From assembly GCA_937138475.1 (NCBI GenBank), contig CAKZPD010000022.1, positions 124,001 through 188,000 of the forward strand: a stretch of DNA of 64,000 nt, given 5' to 3'. Under the pieces are notes generated by a model. It was given only the letters and a program-made list of their open reading frames with translations, was not told the origin of the DNA and made no database searches. Each line of letters begins with the position of its first letter. The stretch's first letter is position 1. The translations under genes and the position numbers were made by a program. This DNA comes from an uncultured Sulfitobacter sp. (GTDB lineage: Bacteria > Pseudomonadota > Alphaproteobacteria > Rhodobacterales > Rhodobacteraceae). This document shows, in pieces, positions 24,260 to 34,298 of this stretch.

Positions 24260-25149
24260 TGGTGGGGGAAATTTCGGCGGCTTTGGCCGCGCATTTGGCG
24301 CAAGGGGTGACAACCTTGGCCCATGCTTGGGTGATCCGGCGCCGTGATGGCGCGGTTTTTGGCTTTACCGACCATGACAGGCCGTTGATCTTTGATGGGA
24401 TCACCTTTCGCGCCGACAGCGGGCTGAGCGCCATGTCTTTGGCGCAAAGCACCGGCCTGTCGGTGGACAACACCGAGGCGGTGGGCGCCCTGTCGGATGT
24501 GTCGCTGCGCGAGGATGAAATAGAGCAGGGGCGGTTCGACAATGCCCAGGTCGAGGCCTGGTTGGTGAATTGGGCCGACATCAGCCAACGGTGGCTGCAA
24601 TTTCGCGGCACAATAGGAGAGCTGCGCCGCAGCGGTGGCGGGTTCCAGGCCGAGCTGCGCGGCCTGACCGAGGCGCTGAACCGGCCCTTGGGGCGGGCCT
24701 ATCAGAAACCCTGCACTGCGGTTCTGGGGGATGCGTCCTGTGGCTTTGATCTGGCGACACCGGGGTTTTCCGAGGAACGCCCGGTGCAAGAGCTGATCCA
24801 GTCGCGCTTGTTTCGTTGGACCATGGCGGAAACCCAGCCGCCGGGGTGGTTTACCCGTGGCCGGCTTGAGATCGAAACCGGGGCTGCGGCGGGGCTGAGC
24901 GGGATGATCAAGCTGGACCAGATGATCGGCGGCGCCCGGTTGATCGAGCTGTGGGAACCCATTCGCGGCGCCGTGCAGCCGGGGGATCAGCTGCGGCTGA
25001 TTGCCGGCTGTGACAAACGCGCCGGAACCTGCCGCGACAAGTTTCAGAACATGCTGAATTTTCAAGGATTTCCAGATATACCGGGCGAGGATTGGATAAT
25101 GACCGGTCCCAAGGACACAGGTGAAAACAGCGGCGGCAGCCGGCGATGA
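24259..25149 (+). CDS. GTA g13, tail hub protein (DUF2163)
   Basis: The 296-residue protein matches DUF2163 with the C-terminal phage-hub domain. Four conserved cysteines occur as two pairs, PCTAVLGDASCGF and GCDKRAGTCRDKF; in this family and in lambda gpL they are thought to hold an iron-sulfur cluster. FQGFPDIPGEDWIM follows, a family hallmark. It connects the distal tail to the megatron. It starts one base inside the g12 stop and overlaps g14 by ATGA. Confidence 0.93.
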   Translation: MVGEISAALAAHLAQGVTTLAHAWVIRRRDGAVFGFTDHDRPLIFDGITFRADSGLSAMSLAQSTGLSVDNTEAVGALSDVSLREDEIEQGRFDNAQVEAWLVNWADISQRWLQFRGTIGELRRSGGGFQAELRGLTEALNRPLGRAYQKPCTAVLGDASCGFDLATPGFSEERPVQELIQSRLFRWTMAETQPPGWFTRGRLEIETGAAAGLSGMIKLDQMIGGARLIELWEPIRGAVQPGDQLRLIAGCDKRAGTCRDKFQNMLNFQGFPDIPGEDWIMTGPKDTGENSGGSRR

Positions 25150-25604
25150 CCGGGCCGCAAACCGCGCGGGCGCAGGCCGCCGTCGATGAGGCGCGGCGCT
25201 GGATTGGCACGCCTTATGTGCATCAGGCATCTTGCCGGGGGGCGGGCTGTGATTGTCTGGGATTGTTGCGCGGCATCTGGCGCGCCCTTTATGGCCGGGA
25301 ACCCGAGGCCATCCCCCCCTATACCCCTGATTGGTCCGAGCCGCAGCGCGATGAGACCCTGTGGCGGGCCGCGCTTCGGCATTTGGACCCATGTCCCCCC
25401 GGCGATCCCGCCGCGGGGGATGTTTTGCTGTTTCGGATGCGCGCCACCGGGGTGGCCAAGCATCTGGGCCTTGCGGCGCAGACGCCAAGCGGGGCCAGTT
25501 TCATTCACGCCTATAGCGGCCAGGGGGTTATCGAAAGCCCGCTGAGCGCGCCCTGGCGGCGGCGCATTGTTGCGCGCTTTTCCTTCCGAGAGGAGACCTT
25601 CTGA
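25146..25604 (+). CDS. GTA g14, NlpC/P60 cell-wall peptidase
   Basis: The 152-residue protein has the NlpC/P60 active site: Cys37 in GAGCDCLGLLRG, a histidine in AKHLGLAAQ, and the N-terminal ARRWIGTPYVHQ block. As part of the tail tip it is expected to cut peptidoglycan peptides of the recipient cell so DNA can pass. It overlaps g13 by ATGA and g15 by one base. Confidence 0.93.
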   Translation: MTGPQTARAQAAVDEARRWIGTPYVHQASCRGAGCDCLGLLRGIWRALYGREPEAIPPYTPDWSEPQRDETLWRAALRHLDPCPPGDPAAGDVLLFRMRATGVAKHLGLAAQTPSGASFIHAYSGQGVIESPLSAPWRRRIVARFSFREETF

Positions 25605-28600
25605 TGGCCACGATACTTCTTTCTGCGGGGGGGGCCGCGCTTGGCGCTTCGGTTGGGGGCAGCATGGCGGGGCTGTCGACGGCGGTGATTGGCCGGGCGG
25701 TGGGCGCGACCCTTGGACGGGTGATTGATCAGCGGCTGATGGGGCAGGGATCTGATGTGATCGACGCCGGTCAGGTGGATCGGTTTCGCCTTTTGGGCGC
25801 GGGCGAGGGCGACCCCTTGCCGCTGGTTTACGGGCGGATGCGGGTTGGGGGGCAGGTGATCTGGGCGTCAGAATTTTCGGAAACCGCCCATGTTTCGGGG
25901 GGCGGGAAGGGTGCACCGGCCCAGCCGCGCACCCGCCGCTTTGGCTATCGTGTCAGCCTGGCCATTGCGCTGAGCGAAGGCGAGGTGACGCGCATCGGTC
26001 GCATTTGGGCCAATGGCGAGGAAATCCCCCCCGATGATCTGAATCTGCGTCTTTACAGTGGCAGCGTCGATCAGCTGCCGGATCCGATGATCGAGGCCAT
26101 CGAGGGGGCCGGCAATGTGCCGGCCTATCGTGGCACGGCCTATGTGGTGATTGAAAACCTGGAGCTTGAGCCGTTTGGCAACCGGGTGCCGCAGTTTTCC
26201 TTTGAAGTCACCCGCCCCGAGCAACCGACACAGCCCCAGGCCGCCCTTGACCCGGTGTTTGCCATTCAGGGGGTCACGCTTATTCCGGGAACGGGCGAAT
26301 ATGGTCTGGCCACCACGCCGGTGCATTTCCAAGACGGGCCGGCGGCGCGGCAAAGCGCCAATATCAACACCCCCTCGGCCAAGGCGGATTTTTCTGTCGC
26401 GCTTGATACGTTAAACGATGAGTTGCCAAATTGTGGCGCGGCCTCGCTGGTGGTGTCATGGTTTGGCAATGATTTGCGTTGCGGCGCCTGTCAGGTACAG
26501 CCCAAAGTGGAAAGCCGCAGCCGCGATGGGGTCAATATGCCCTGGCAGGTGTCGGGGGTGGCGCGGGCCAATGCCGCCGAGATCGCCCTGTGGGATGGGC
26601 GTTTGGTCTATGGGGGCACACCGTCGGATCAATCGGTGCTTGAGGCGATTGCCGCGATGAAGGCGGCGGGCAAGGCGGTGATGTTCTATCCGTTTATCTT
26701 GATGGATCAGCTTGCCGATAACACCCTGCCAAACCCTTATGACCCGGCCACGACCCAGCCCAAATTGCCCTGGCGCGGGCGCATCACCTTGTCGTTGGCG
26801 CCGGGGGTGGCGGGATCGCCAGACCAAAGCAGCACGGCCGAGCAAGAGGTCGCGGCCTTTGTCGGCACGGTGCAGGCCAGCGATTTCACCATCACCCCCG
26901 GCGCGGTGGTCTATGACGGGCCGGCCGAGTGGAGCTTTTCCCGGTTTATTTTGCACAATGCCGCGCTCTGTGCGGCGGCGGGCGGGGTGGATGCCTTTTG
27001 CATCGGGTCCGAGCTGCGGGGGATGACGCGGCTGCGCGGGGCGCAGGATCAGTTTGTTTTTGTAGAGCACCTGCGGGCCTTGGCCGCGCAGGTGCGTTTG
27101 CTGTTGGGACCAGAGGTCAAGCTGAGCTATGCGGCGGATTGGAGCGAATATTCCGGGATGCGCCCCAGCGCGACCTCGGAGGAATGGTATTTTCATCTGG
27201 ATGCGCTTTGGGCCGATGACAACATAGATTTCATCGGTATCGACAATTATATGCCGCTGTCGGATTGGCGCGACGGCGAGGGGCATCTGGATGCCGGGGC
27301 GGGGTCGATCTATGATCTGGATTACCTGCGCAGCAACATTGCCGGCGGCGAAGGGTTCGATTGGTATTACGTCACGCAAGGCGACCGTGATCAACAGATC
27401 CGCAGCCCGATCACCGATGGCGCCCATGGCGAGCCTTGGGTTTACCGGGTCAAGGATATCGAAGGCTGGTGGCGCAATCCCCATCACAACCGAAGCGCCG
27501 ATGGGCGGGCCGCCACCCCCACCGATTGGGTGCCGATGTCCAAGCCGATCTGGTTCACCGAACTGGGCTGCGCCGCGGTGGACAAGGGCACCAATCAACC
27601 CAACAAGTTCTTTGATCCACGATCATCGGAAAGCCGTTTGCCATGGCATTCCAGCGGCGCGCGCGATGATCTGATCCAGATGCAATACCTGCGGGCGATG
27701 TTGTCTTATTGGGGGGCGGCGCAAAACAACCCGTTGTCGCCGGTTTATGGCGGGGCAATGGTTGACACGGCGCGGGCCTTTGTCTGGGCCTTGGATCTGC
27801 GGCCTTATCCCTATTTTCCCAACAATGTCATGCTTTGGAATGATGGGGAAAACTATGCGCGGGGGCATTGGATCAACGGGCGTATTTCGGCGCGGTCGCT
27901 GGCGTCGGTCGTGGCCGAGATCTGCACCCGCGCCGGGCTGAGCCATTTTGATGTCAGTGGTCTTTATGGGTTGGTGCGTGGGTTTGTGGTCAGCGATATC
28001 GCCGAGGCCCGCGCCGCGCTGCAACCTTTGATGCTGCGCTTTGGTTTTGACGCGGTTGAGCGGGGCGGCGTTTTGGTGTTTCGGATGCGCGGCGGGCAGG
28101 CGGCGTTAAGGCTGGAGCGGTCGGCCCTGGCCCAAAGCCCCGAGCTGGACGGCACGGTTGAGCAGCTGCGCGCCCCCGAGGCCGAGATGGCCGGCCGGGT
28201 GCGCCTGCGGTTTGTGCAGGCCGACAGCGATTTTGACGTTATGGCGGAAGAAGCGGTGCTGGCGCAGCAGGCCCATCACGCGGTATCGAGCACCGAGGTG
28301 CCGATTGCCCTGACCCGCAGCGAAGGGCGGCAGACCGCCGAGCGTTGGCTGACCGAGGCCCATGTCGCGCGCGAGACCATCCGCTTTGCCTTGCCTAAAT
28401 CGTTGATGCATCTGGGGGCGGGGGATGTGATCGAGCTGCCGGCCGATCAGGCCGAGGGGCGCGGGCTGTATCGGGTGGACCGGATCGAATATGGCGCGCA
28501 TCAGCTGCTTGAGGCGGTGCGGATTGAACCCCAGGTTTATGTGCCGGCGGATTTGCCGGATGAATTGCCCAAGATGCGCAATTTCACCGCGCCCTTGCCG

Positions 28601-29530
28601 GTGACGCCGCTGTTTCTGGATCTGCCGTTGATGCGCGGCGATGAAACACCCCATGCGCCGCATATCGCGGTGGGCGGGGCGCCCTGGCCGGGCAGCGTCG
28701 CGGTCTATGGCGCAGGAGAGCCGTCGGATTACGCCCTGCGGATGACCATCGATCAGCGGGCGACCTTGGGGCAGACGCAGACGCCTCTTTACCGGGCGCC
28801 GGCGGGGATTTTTGACAATGGCGCGCCTTTGGTGGTGCGGCTTAGCCATGGCAGTTTATCGGCGGCGACCCCCGAGGCGCTGTTGGGCGGGGCCAACCTT
28901 TTGGCGGTGGGGGACGGGCATCCGGGCCATTGGGAATTGATCCAGTTTGAGACCTGCACCCTGATCGCCCCGCAGACCTATGCGCTTGGCCGGCGTTTGC
29001 GGGGGCAGTTTGGCACCGAGGCGTTGATGCCGGATGTCTGGCCCGAAGGCGCCTGGGCGGTGTTGATCGACGGGGCTGTGGCGCCGTTGCCGATGGCCCC
29101 GGCGCAATTGGGGGTGCAGCAGCATTTTCGTATCGGACCGGCGCGGCGCCCGCTGGATGATGCCGCCTTTCAGGCGGTTGATTTCGTGTTTGACGGGGCC
29201 GGTTTACGGCCCTATGCGCCGTGCCACCTGAACATCACCCGGCAGTTGGGGGGCGATCTGGAGCTGAGCTGGATCCGCCGCAGCCGCATTGACGGGGATT
29301 TATGGGCCGGCGCCGATGTGCCGATTGGCGAGGAAAGCGAACGGTACGAGGTGACGGTGCTTGTGGCGGGCACCGCGGTGCGCCAATCGCAGCTGAGCAC
29401 GCCCAACTGGCGCTATGATGTGCAGATGCAATCCGAAGATGGCGCCAGCGGCACGGTGGTTTTCCAGGTGGCGCAATATTCCGCCAGCGTCGGGCCGGGG
29501 CCGGCGGTTGAACGCGCGGTGGATTTGTGA
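25604..29530 (+). CDS. GTA g15, megatron tail-fibre/receptor protein
   Basis: At 1308 residues this is the largest GTA protein. Residues 1-45 are a Gly/Ala-rich helix; about 60-240 form tail-hub barrels (RLLGAGEGDPLPLVYGRMRV); about 430-740 are a TIM-barrel-like glycoside hydrolase-type domain (DFIGIDNYMPLSDWRDGEG, then KPIWFTELGCAAVDKGTNQP); the rest includes the phage tail-3 and Rcc01698-like C-terminal domains. In RcGTA this protein forms the tip that contacts the recipient. The frame is intact with no stop or shift. It ends one base into the next small gene. Confidence 0.94.
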   Translation: MATILLSAGGAALGASVGGSMAGLSTAVIGRAVGATLGRVIDQRLMGQGSDVIDAGQVDRFRLLGAGEGDPLPLVYGRMRVGGQVIWASEFSETAHVSGGGKGAPAQPRTRRFGYRVSLAIALSEGEVTRIGRIWANGEEIPPDDLNLRLYSGSVDQLPDPMIEAIEGAGNVPAYRGTAYVVIENLELEPFGNRVPQFSFEVTRPEQPTQPQAALDPVFAIQGVTLIPGTGEYGLATTPVHFQDGPAARQSANINTPSAKADFSVALDTLNDELPNCGAASLVVSWFGNDLRCGACQVQPKVESRSRDGVNMPWQVSGVARANAAEIALWDGRLVYGGTPSDQSVLEAIAAMKAAGKAVMFYPFILMDQLADNTLPNPYDPATTQPKLPWRGRITLSLAPGVAGSPDQSSTAEQEVAAFVGTVQASDFTITPGAVVYDGPAEWSFSRFILHNAALCAAAGGVDAFCIGSELRGMTRLRGAQDQFVFVEHLRALAAQVRLLLGPEVKLSYAADWSEYSGMRPSATSEEWYFHLDALWADDNIDFIGIDNYMPLSDWRDGEGHLDAGAGSIYDLDYLRSNIAGGEGFDWYYVTQGDRDQQIRSPITDGAHGEPWVYRVKDIEGWWRNPHHNRSADGRAATPTDWVPMSKPIWFTELGCAAVDKGTNQPNKFFDPRSSESRLPWHSSGARDDLIQMQYLRAMLSYWGAAQNNPLSPVYGGAMVDTARAFVWALDLRPYPYFPNNVMLWNDGENYARGHWINGRISARSLASVVAEICTRAGLSHFDVSGLYGLVRGFVVSDIAEARAALQPLMLRFGFDAVERGGVLVFRMRGGQAALRLERSALAQSPELDGTVEQLRAPEAEMAGRVRLRFVQADSDFDVMAEEAVLAQQAHHAVSSTEVPIALTRSEGRQTAERWLTEAHVARETIRFALPKSLMHLGAGDVIELPADQAEGRGLYRVDRIEYGAHQLLEAVRIEPQVYVPADLPDELPKMRNFTAPLPVTPLFLDLPLMRGDETPHAPHIAVGGAPWPGSVAVYGAGEPSDYALRMTIDQRATLGQTQTPLYRAPAGIFDNGAPLVVRLSHGSLSAATPEALLGGANLLAVGDGHPGHWELIQFETCTLIAPQTYALGRRLRGQFGTEALMPDVWPEGAWAVLIDGAVAPLPMAPAQLGVQQHFRIGPARRPLDDAAFQAVDFVFDGAGLRPYAPCHLNITRQLGGDLELSWIRRSRIDGDLWAGADVPIGEESERYEVTVLVAGTAVRQSQLSTPNWRYDVQMQSEDGASGTVVFQVAQYSASVGPGPAVERAVDL

Positions 29531-29847
29531 TGTTGCCGGTGTTGCACGGGGATCTGTGCTGGTCGGCGCGGGCGCTGTTGGCGGCCCCGCCCGATGCGCG
29601 CGCCGGTTTGGCCCGGCAGTTGATTGCCCAGGCCGAACGCGCCGATCGCCACACCCGCCGCACCGGGCGCCTGCATCCGGTTTGGGGCGACGGCAGTTTG
29701 ATGTGCGTGGCCGGCCGCTTGCCACGCGCGGCGGAACCTTTTGTTGATGATCTGGCCTATTGTGCCTGTTTGATCACCATGTTGCGCGCGCTTGAACGCC
29801 ATAAGATGCGCGGCGCGGCGCGGGGCAAACTGCCGGCGCCTGCATGA
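29530..29847 (+). CDS. Small conserved GTA-adjacent protein, function unknown
   Basis: The 105-residue protein overlaps the g15 stop by one base and lies on the same strand, so it is probably the last gene of the GTA operon. It has an RADRHTRRTGRLHPVWGDGSL block, two cysteines late in the chain (LAYCACLITMLRAL), and a basic C terminus. It has no signal peptide or obvious enzyme motif. I do not recognise a function; translational coupling suggests a role in GTA production or tip assembly. Confidence 0.75.
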   Translation: MLPVLHGDLCWSARALLAAPPDARAGLARQLIAQAERADRHTRRTGRLHPVWGDGSLMCVAGRLPRAAEPFVDDLAYCACLITMLRALERHKMRGAARGKLPAPA

Positions 29848-29978
29848 CACAAAGATGTGACAAGCGGTTGTCTTTCCCTGCCAACGGGGGCTATGGCTGG
29901 GCCAAGCGAAAGCAGCCCGAGGATCAAGGTTGGCGCATGGCGCCGTGATCGGCTAGGCTGGCCCTAAAGGAGACGCAA

Positions 29979-30794
29979 ATGGCCCAGGCAAAGCAACGTA
30001 TCGCCCCGATGGACCCGGTGTGGGACCAGATCACCGAAGAGGCGCGCAAAGCCGCTGTGGATGAGCCGCTGATTGGCGGGTTTGTCCATGCCTGTATCTT
30101 GCACCACAAAAGCATCGACAAGGCGCTGTCTTACCGGATCGCCGCCAAGCTGGCGTCAAACGAGATGTCGATGGTGGTGGTGCGCGAGATCGTCGATGAG
30201 GCCTATGCCGCCGCGCCCGAGCTGATCCACGCGGCGCGGGCCGATCTGATGGCGATTTTTGAGCGCGACCCGGCCTGCCACCGGTTGTTGCAGCCTATCC
30301 TTTATTTCAAAGGCTATCAGGCCATGCAGGCTTACCGCGTCGGGCATTTTCTGTGGCAACGCGGGCAATTTGATCTGGCGTATTTCGTGCAGATGCGGGT
30401 GTCCGAGATTTTCGGGATCGATATTCACCCGGCGGCGCGGATGGGCAAGGGGATCATGATTGACCATGCCCATTCCATCGTGATCGGCGAAACCGCCGTG
30501 GTGGGCGACAATGTGTCGATGCTGCATTCCGTGACGCTTGGCGGAACAGGCAAGGAAGAAGAGGACCGCCACCCCAAGATAGGCGACGGGGTTCTGATCG
30601 GGGCGGGGGCCAAAGTGCTGGGCAATATCCGCGTTGGGCATTGCAGCCGGATTGCCGCCGGGTCGGTGGTGCTGGAAGATGTGCCGCCCTGCAAGACAGT
30701 GGCCGGTATTCCGGCGCGGATCGTCGGCGAGGCGGGCTGTGATCAGCCATCGGTGTCGATGAACCATATGCTGGGCCCGCAGGAGCGGGGCTGA
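29979..30794 (+). CDS. cysE: Serine O-acetyltransferase
   Basis: The 271-residue enzyme has the N-terminal helical domain (LASNEMSMVVVREIVDEAY) and the left-handed beta-helix hexapeptide domain (DIHPAARMGKGIMIDHAHS, then VIGETAVVGDNVSMLHSVTLGG). The catalytic pair Asp/His lies in this stretch. It makes O-acetylserine for cysteine synthesis. AAGGAG precedes ATG 29979. A cysE gene directly after the GTA cluster is also the R. capsulatus arrangement. Confidence 0.96.
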   Translation: MAQAKQRIAPMDPVWDQITEEARKAAVDEPLIGGFVHACILHHKSIDKALSYRIAAKLASNEMSMVVVREIVDEAYAAAPELIHAARADLMAIFERDPACHRLLQPILYFKGYQAMQAYRVGHFLWQRGQFDLAYFVQMRVSEIFGIDIHPAARMGKGIMIDHAHSIVIGETAVVGDNVSMLHSVTLGGTGKEEEDRHPKIGDGVLIGAGAKVLGNIRVGHCSRIAAGSVVLEDVPPCKTVAGIPARIVGEAGCDQPSVSMNHMLGPQERG

Positions 30795-30840
30795 GACGCG
30801 GGGGCTTTATCGCCCGCGGCGGGGTTTGGGGCCGCTGGCG

Positions 30841-30972
30841 GAGCCTCCGGCGGGGATTAAAGCGTTTCGGCTTTACCATAAAGGATCACTCATCACCTAT
30901 TGCGTTGAAATCTCTGATTTCAGGCAGCGATAGGTGATTCAAGTTGAAGCCGAAATGCTTTAAGAACAAAAG
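30841..30972 (+). repeat. Dispersed repeat copy R4, interrupted by element A
   Basis: GAGCCTCCGGCGGGGAT (30841-30857) is the left part and TTAAGAACAAAAG (30960-30972) is the right part of the same unit seen intact at 4831. The 101-bp insert between them is element A. Confidence 0.8.
30858..30962 (+). repeat. Structured inverted-repeat element, copy A (MITE-like)
   Basis: The termini are TAAAGCGTTTCGGCTT (30858-30873) and its near-complement AAGCCGAAATGCTTTA (30947-30962), matching at 15 of 16 positions. TA at each end could be a target duplication. The inside folds as ATCACCTAT/ATAGGTGAT enclosing TGAAATC-TCT-GATTTCA. No protein is encoded. Copy B, inverted, is at 35542. Confidence 0.8.
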
Positions 30973-31089
30973 TAGATGGGCGCGCTGTCTGGGCGGCGCT
31001 GCGTCTGAGGGGGCCCGTGGGGGCAGGGCCAGCGGGCCTGCCGGATGGCGCGCGGGGCGTGCGGCAGGCGCACAGCAAATAAATCGTGC

Positions 31090-31121
31090 AAAAAGGCCAG
31101 GGCTTGTCCCTGGCCTTTTTT
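31090..31121. terminator. Bidirectional terminator between cysE and pdhC
   Basis: AAAAAGGCCAGGG and CCCTGGCCTTTTT enclose a 5-nt loop. A/T runs on both sides make it functional for cysE (plus) and pdhC (minus). Confidence 0.92.
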
Positions 31122-31148
31122 CATTTTGGTAGCCGTTTGTCGGGCGGG

Positions 31149-32477
31149 TCAGGCCAGCATGGCCATGGGGTTTTCCAGGTTATTTTTGATCTGCTCAAGC
31201 AGTTGCGCGCCGAGGGCGCCGTCGATCACCCGGTGATCCACCGAGAGGGTTGTGGACATGACCGTTGCCACCCCGAGCGCGCCATCGGGTTGGACGACGG
31301 GTTTTTTCACCCCGGCGCCGACGGCGAGGATGGCGCCGTGGGGCGGGTTGATGACCGCATCGAAATTGTCGATGCCGAACATTCCAAGGTTCGAGATGGC
31401 AAAGCTGCCGCCCTGGTATTCATGGGGGGCGAGTTTGCGGGATTTGGCGCGGCCGGCCAGGTCTTTCATTTCGCTTGAAAGGGCCGAGAGCGATTTGCTG
31501 TCGGCGTCTTTGAGCACCGGGGTAAAGAGGCCCCCGTCGATGGCCACCGCCACTGCCACGTCGGAGGGGCTGAGTTTCAGGATCCGGTCGCCGGCCCAGA
31601 CGGCGTTGGCATCGGGCACCGCCTGCAGCGCCAGGGCGCAGGCTTTGATGATGAAGTCATTGACCGAAAGCTTGATGCCGCGATGCGCCAGTTGGTCATT
31701 GAGGCTTGCGCGGAAATCGAGCAGCGCGTCCAGGTGGATATCGCGGCGCAGGTAGAAATGCGGGATGGATTGTTTGGCCTCGGTCAGGCGGGCGGCGATG
31801 GTTTTGCGCATGCCGTTGAGCGAGATTTCCTCGTAATCACGCCCGTCATACATGGCCTTTATCTGATCGGCGCCGGGGGCGTGGGGCGCGGAAAGGGTGG
31901 CAGCCGCGGGGGTGGCCATCGCAGTGGCCTGTGGTGTGTGCTGTGGTGTGTGCTGTTCGACATCGGCTTTGACGATGCGGCCTTTGGGGCCGCTGCCGGT
32001 GATTTGCTTTAGGTCTAGGCCCTTGGTGGCGGCGATGCGCCGTGCCAGCGGTGAGGCGAAAATGCGCGGGGCGCCTTTTTCCTGTGTGGCGGCGGGTTTG
32101 CTTTGGGTGGCGGTTGGCTGGGCCGGGGCGGCGGGCGCCGCGGAGGCCGCGGGCGCGGCCGCCTTGTTGCCCGCGTCTGCCTGGGCGGCAGACGGCGTGC
32201 CGGGCTGGCCTTGGGGCAGATCATCGGCGGTTTCGCCGTCTTCGAGCAGCACGGCAATCGGGGTGTTGACCTTGACGCCTTCGCTTCCTTCGGGGATCAA
32301 AATCTTGCCGATGGTGCCTTCGTCCACGGCCTCGAACTCCATCGTGGCCTTGTCGGTTTCGATTTCGGCGATCACATCGCCCGACACCACGCTGTCGCCT
32401 TCTTTGACCAGCCATTTGGCCAAAGTGCCTTCTTCCATCGTCGGCGAGAGGGCGGGCATGAGAATTTCAATGGGCAT
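31149..32477 (-). CDS. pdhC: Pyruvate dehydrogenase E2, dihydrolipoyl acetyltransferase
   Basis: The 442-residue protein has one lipoyl domain (1-80; lipoyl Lys43 in ETDKATMEF), an Ala/Pro-rich linker (about 90-150), the peripheral subunit-binding domain ([20 protein letters not shown]), and the catalytic domain ending with [16 protein letters not shown], which holds the active-site histidine. It passes acetyl from lipoate to CoA. The start at 32477 has AAAGGAG upstream; a longer frame reaching 32573 overlaps pdhB and is rejected. Its lipoyl and linker DNA is identical over 321 bp to pdhB. Confidence 0.97.
   Translation of the reverse strand: MPIEILMPALSPTMEEGTLAKWLVKEGDSVVSGDVIAEIETDKATMEFEAVDEGTIGKILIPEGSEGVKVNTPIAVLLEDGETADDLPQGQPGTPSAAQADAGNKAAAPAASAAPAAPAQPTATQSKPAATQEKGAPRIFASPLARRIAATKGLDLKQITGSGPKGRIVKADVEQHTPQHTPQATAMATPAAATLSAPHAPGADQIKAMYDGRDYEEISLNGMRKTIAARLTEAKQSIPHFYLRRDIHLDALLDFRASLNDQLAHRGIKLSVNDFIIKACALALQAVPDANAVWAGDRILKLSPSDVAVAVAIDGGLFTPVLKDADSKSLSALSSEMKDLAGRAKSRKLAPHEYQGGSFAISNLGMFGIDNFDAVINPPHGAILAVGAGVKKPVVQPDGALGVATVMSTTLSVDHRVIDGALGAQLLEQIKNNLENPMAMLA
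32121..32441 (-). repeat. 321-bp direct repeat, pdhC copy
   Basis: By eye every base matches 33550-33870 (offset 1429). It covers the lipoyl domain after its first residues and the Ala-rich linker. Differences resume outside these limits. Confidence 0.9.
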
Positions 32478-32493
32478 CTTGCGCGCTCCTTTA

Positions 32494-33906
<1,413 letters not shown>

Positions 33907-33908
33907 TC

Positions 33909-34298
33909 TTACTGTCCTTCTTTGGTCGGGGCGATCAACCCCAGAATATTTCCGTGTCCGTCCTCGACATAGGCGCAGCGGCCGATACCGGGATAATCGG
34001 TAGGGGGCAGAGCCTGGGCCCCACCATGGGCCAGCGCCCAAGCATAGCGTTCATCGCAATCGCTGACCTCGAACGTCAGGGTTGCCCCGCGCACCGGCGC
34101 GCCCGCATCCGGGGCGGCGCCAATCCGGCGCATCATCCCGCCGGTCAACGGCCCTTGCCCGCCAATGCCAGGCGCGGTGATCAGATGATAGCCCACCTCT
34201 TGCCCGCCGGGCATCGCGGCAAATGACCAGCCCAGCAGACCGCTGTAAAACCGCTGTGCCGCTGCCACATCGACGACGTGGATTTCGAAATGCGGCAT
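33909..34298 (-). CDS. VOC (glyoxalase/bleomycin-resistance fold) protein
   Basis: The 129-residue protein has the vicinal-oxygen-chelate fold: [20 protein letters not shown] at the start, [20 protein letters not shown] in the middle, and [15 protein letters not shown] at the end. It lies between pdhA and pdhB: its ATG overlaps the pdhA stop (ATGA) and pdhB starts 2 nt after its stop. Its substrate is unknown; a role in clearing methylglyoxal or a related by-product near pyruvate metabolism would be a guess. Confidence 0.85.
   Translation of the reverse strand: MPHFEIHVVDVAAAQRFYSGLLGWSFAAMPGGQEVGYHLITAPGIGGQGPLTGGMMRRIGAAPDAGAPVRGATLTFEVSDCDERYAWALAHGGAQALPPTDYPGIGRCAYVEDGHGNILGLIAPTKEGQ

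Larger units (their letters stand above)
30795..31148. other. cysE / pdhC convergent gap
   Basis: This 354-bp gap has no gene. It holds the interrupted repeat R4, structured element A inserted in it, and a bidirectional terminator at 31090. The part from 30975 to 31085 is GC-rich with nothing recognisable. Confidence 0.7.

Noticed and set aside
15418..29847. Prophage
   Set aside because: There is no integrase, repressor, replication or lysis gene and no att-like repeats; order and content match a gene transfer agent, and cysE follows as in R. capsulatus.
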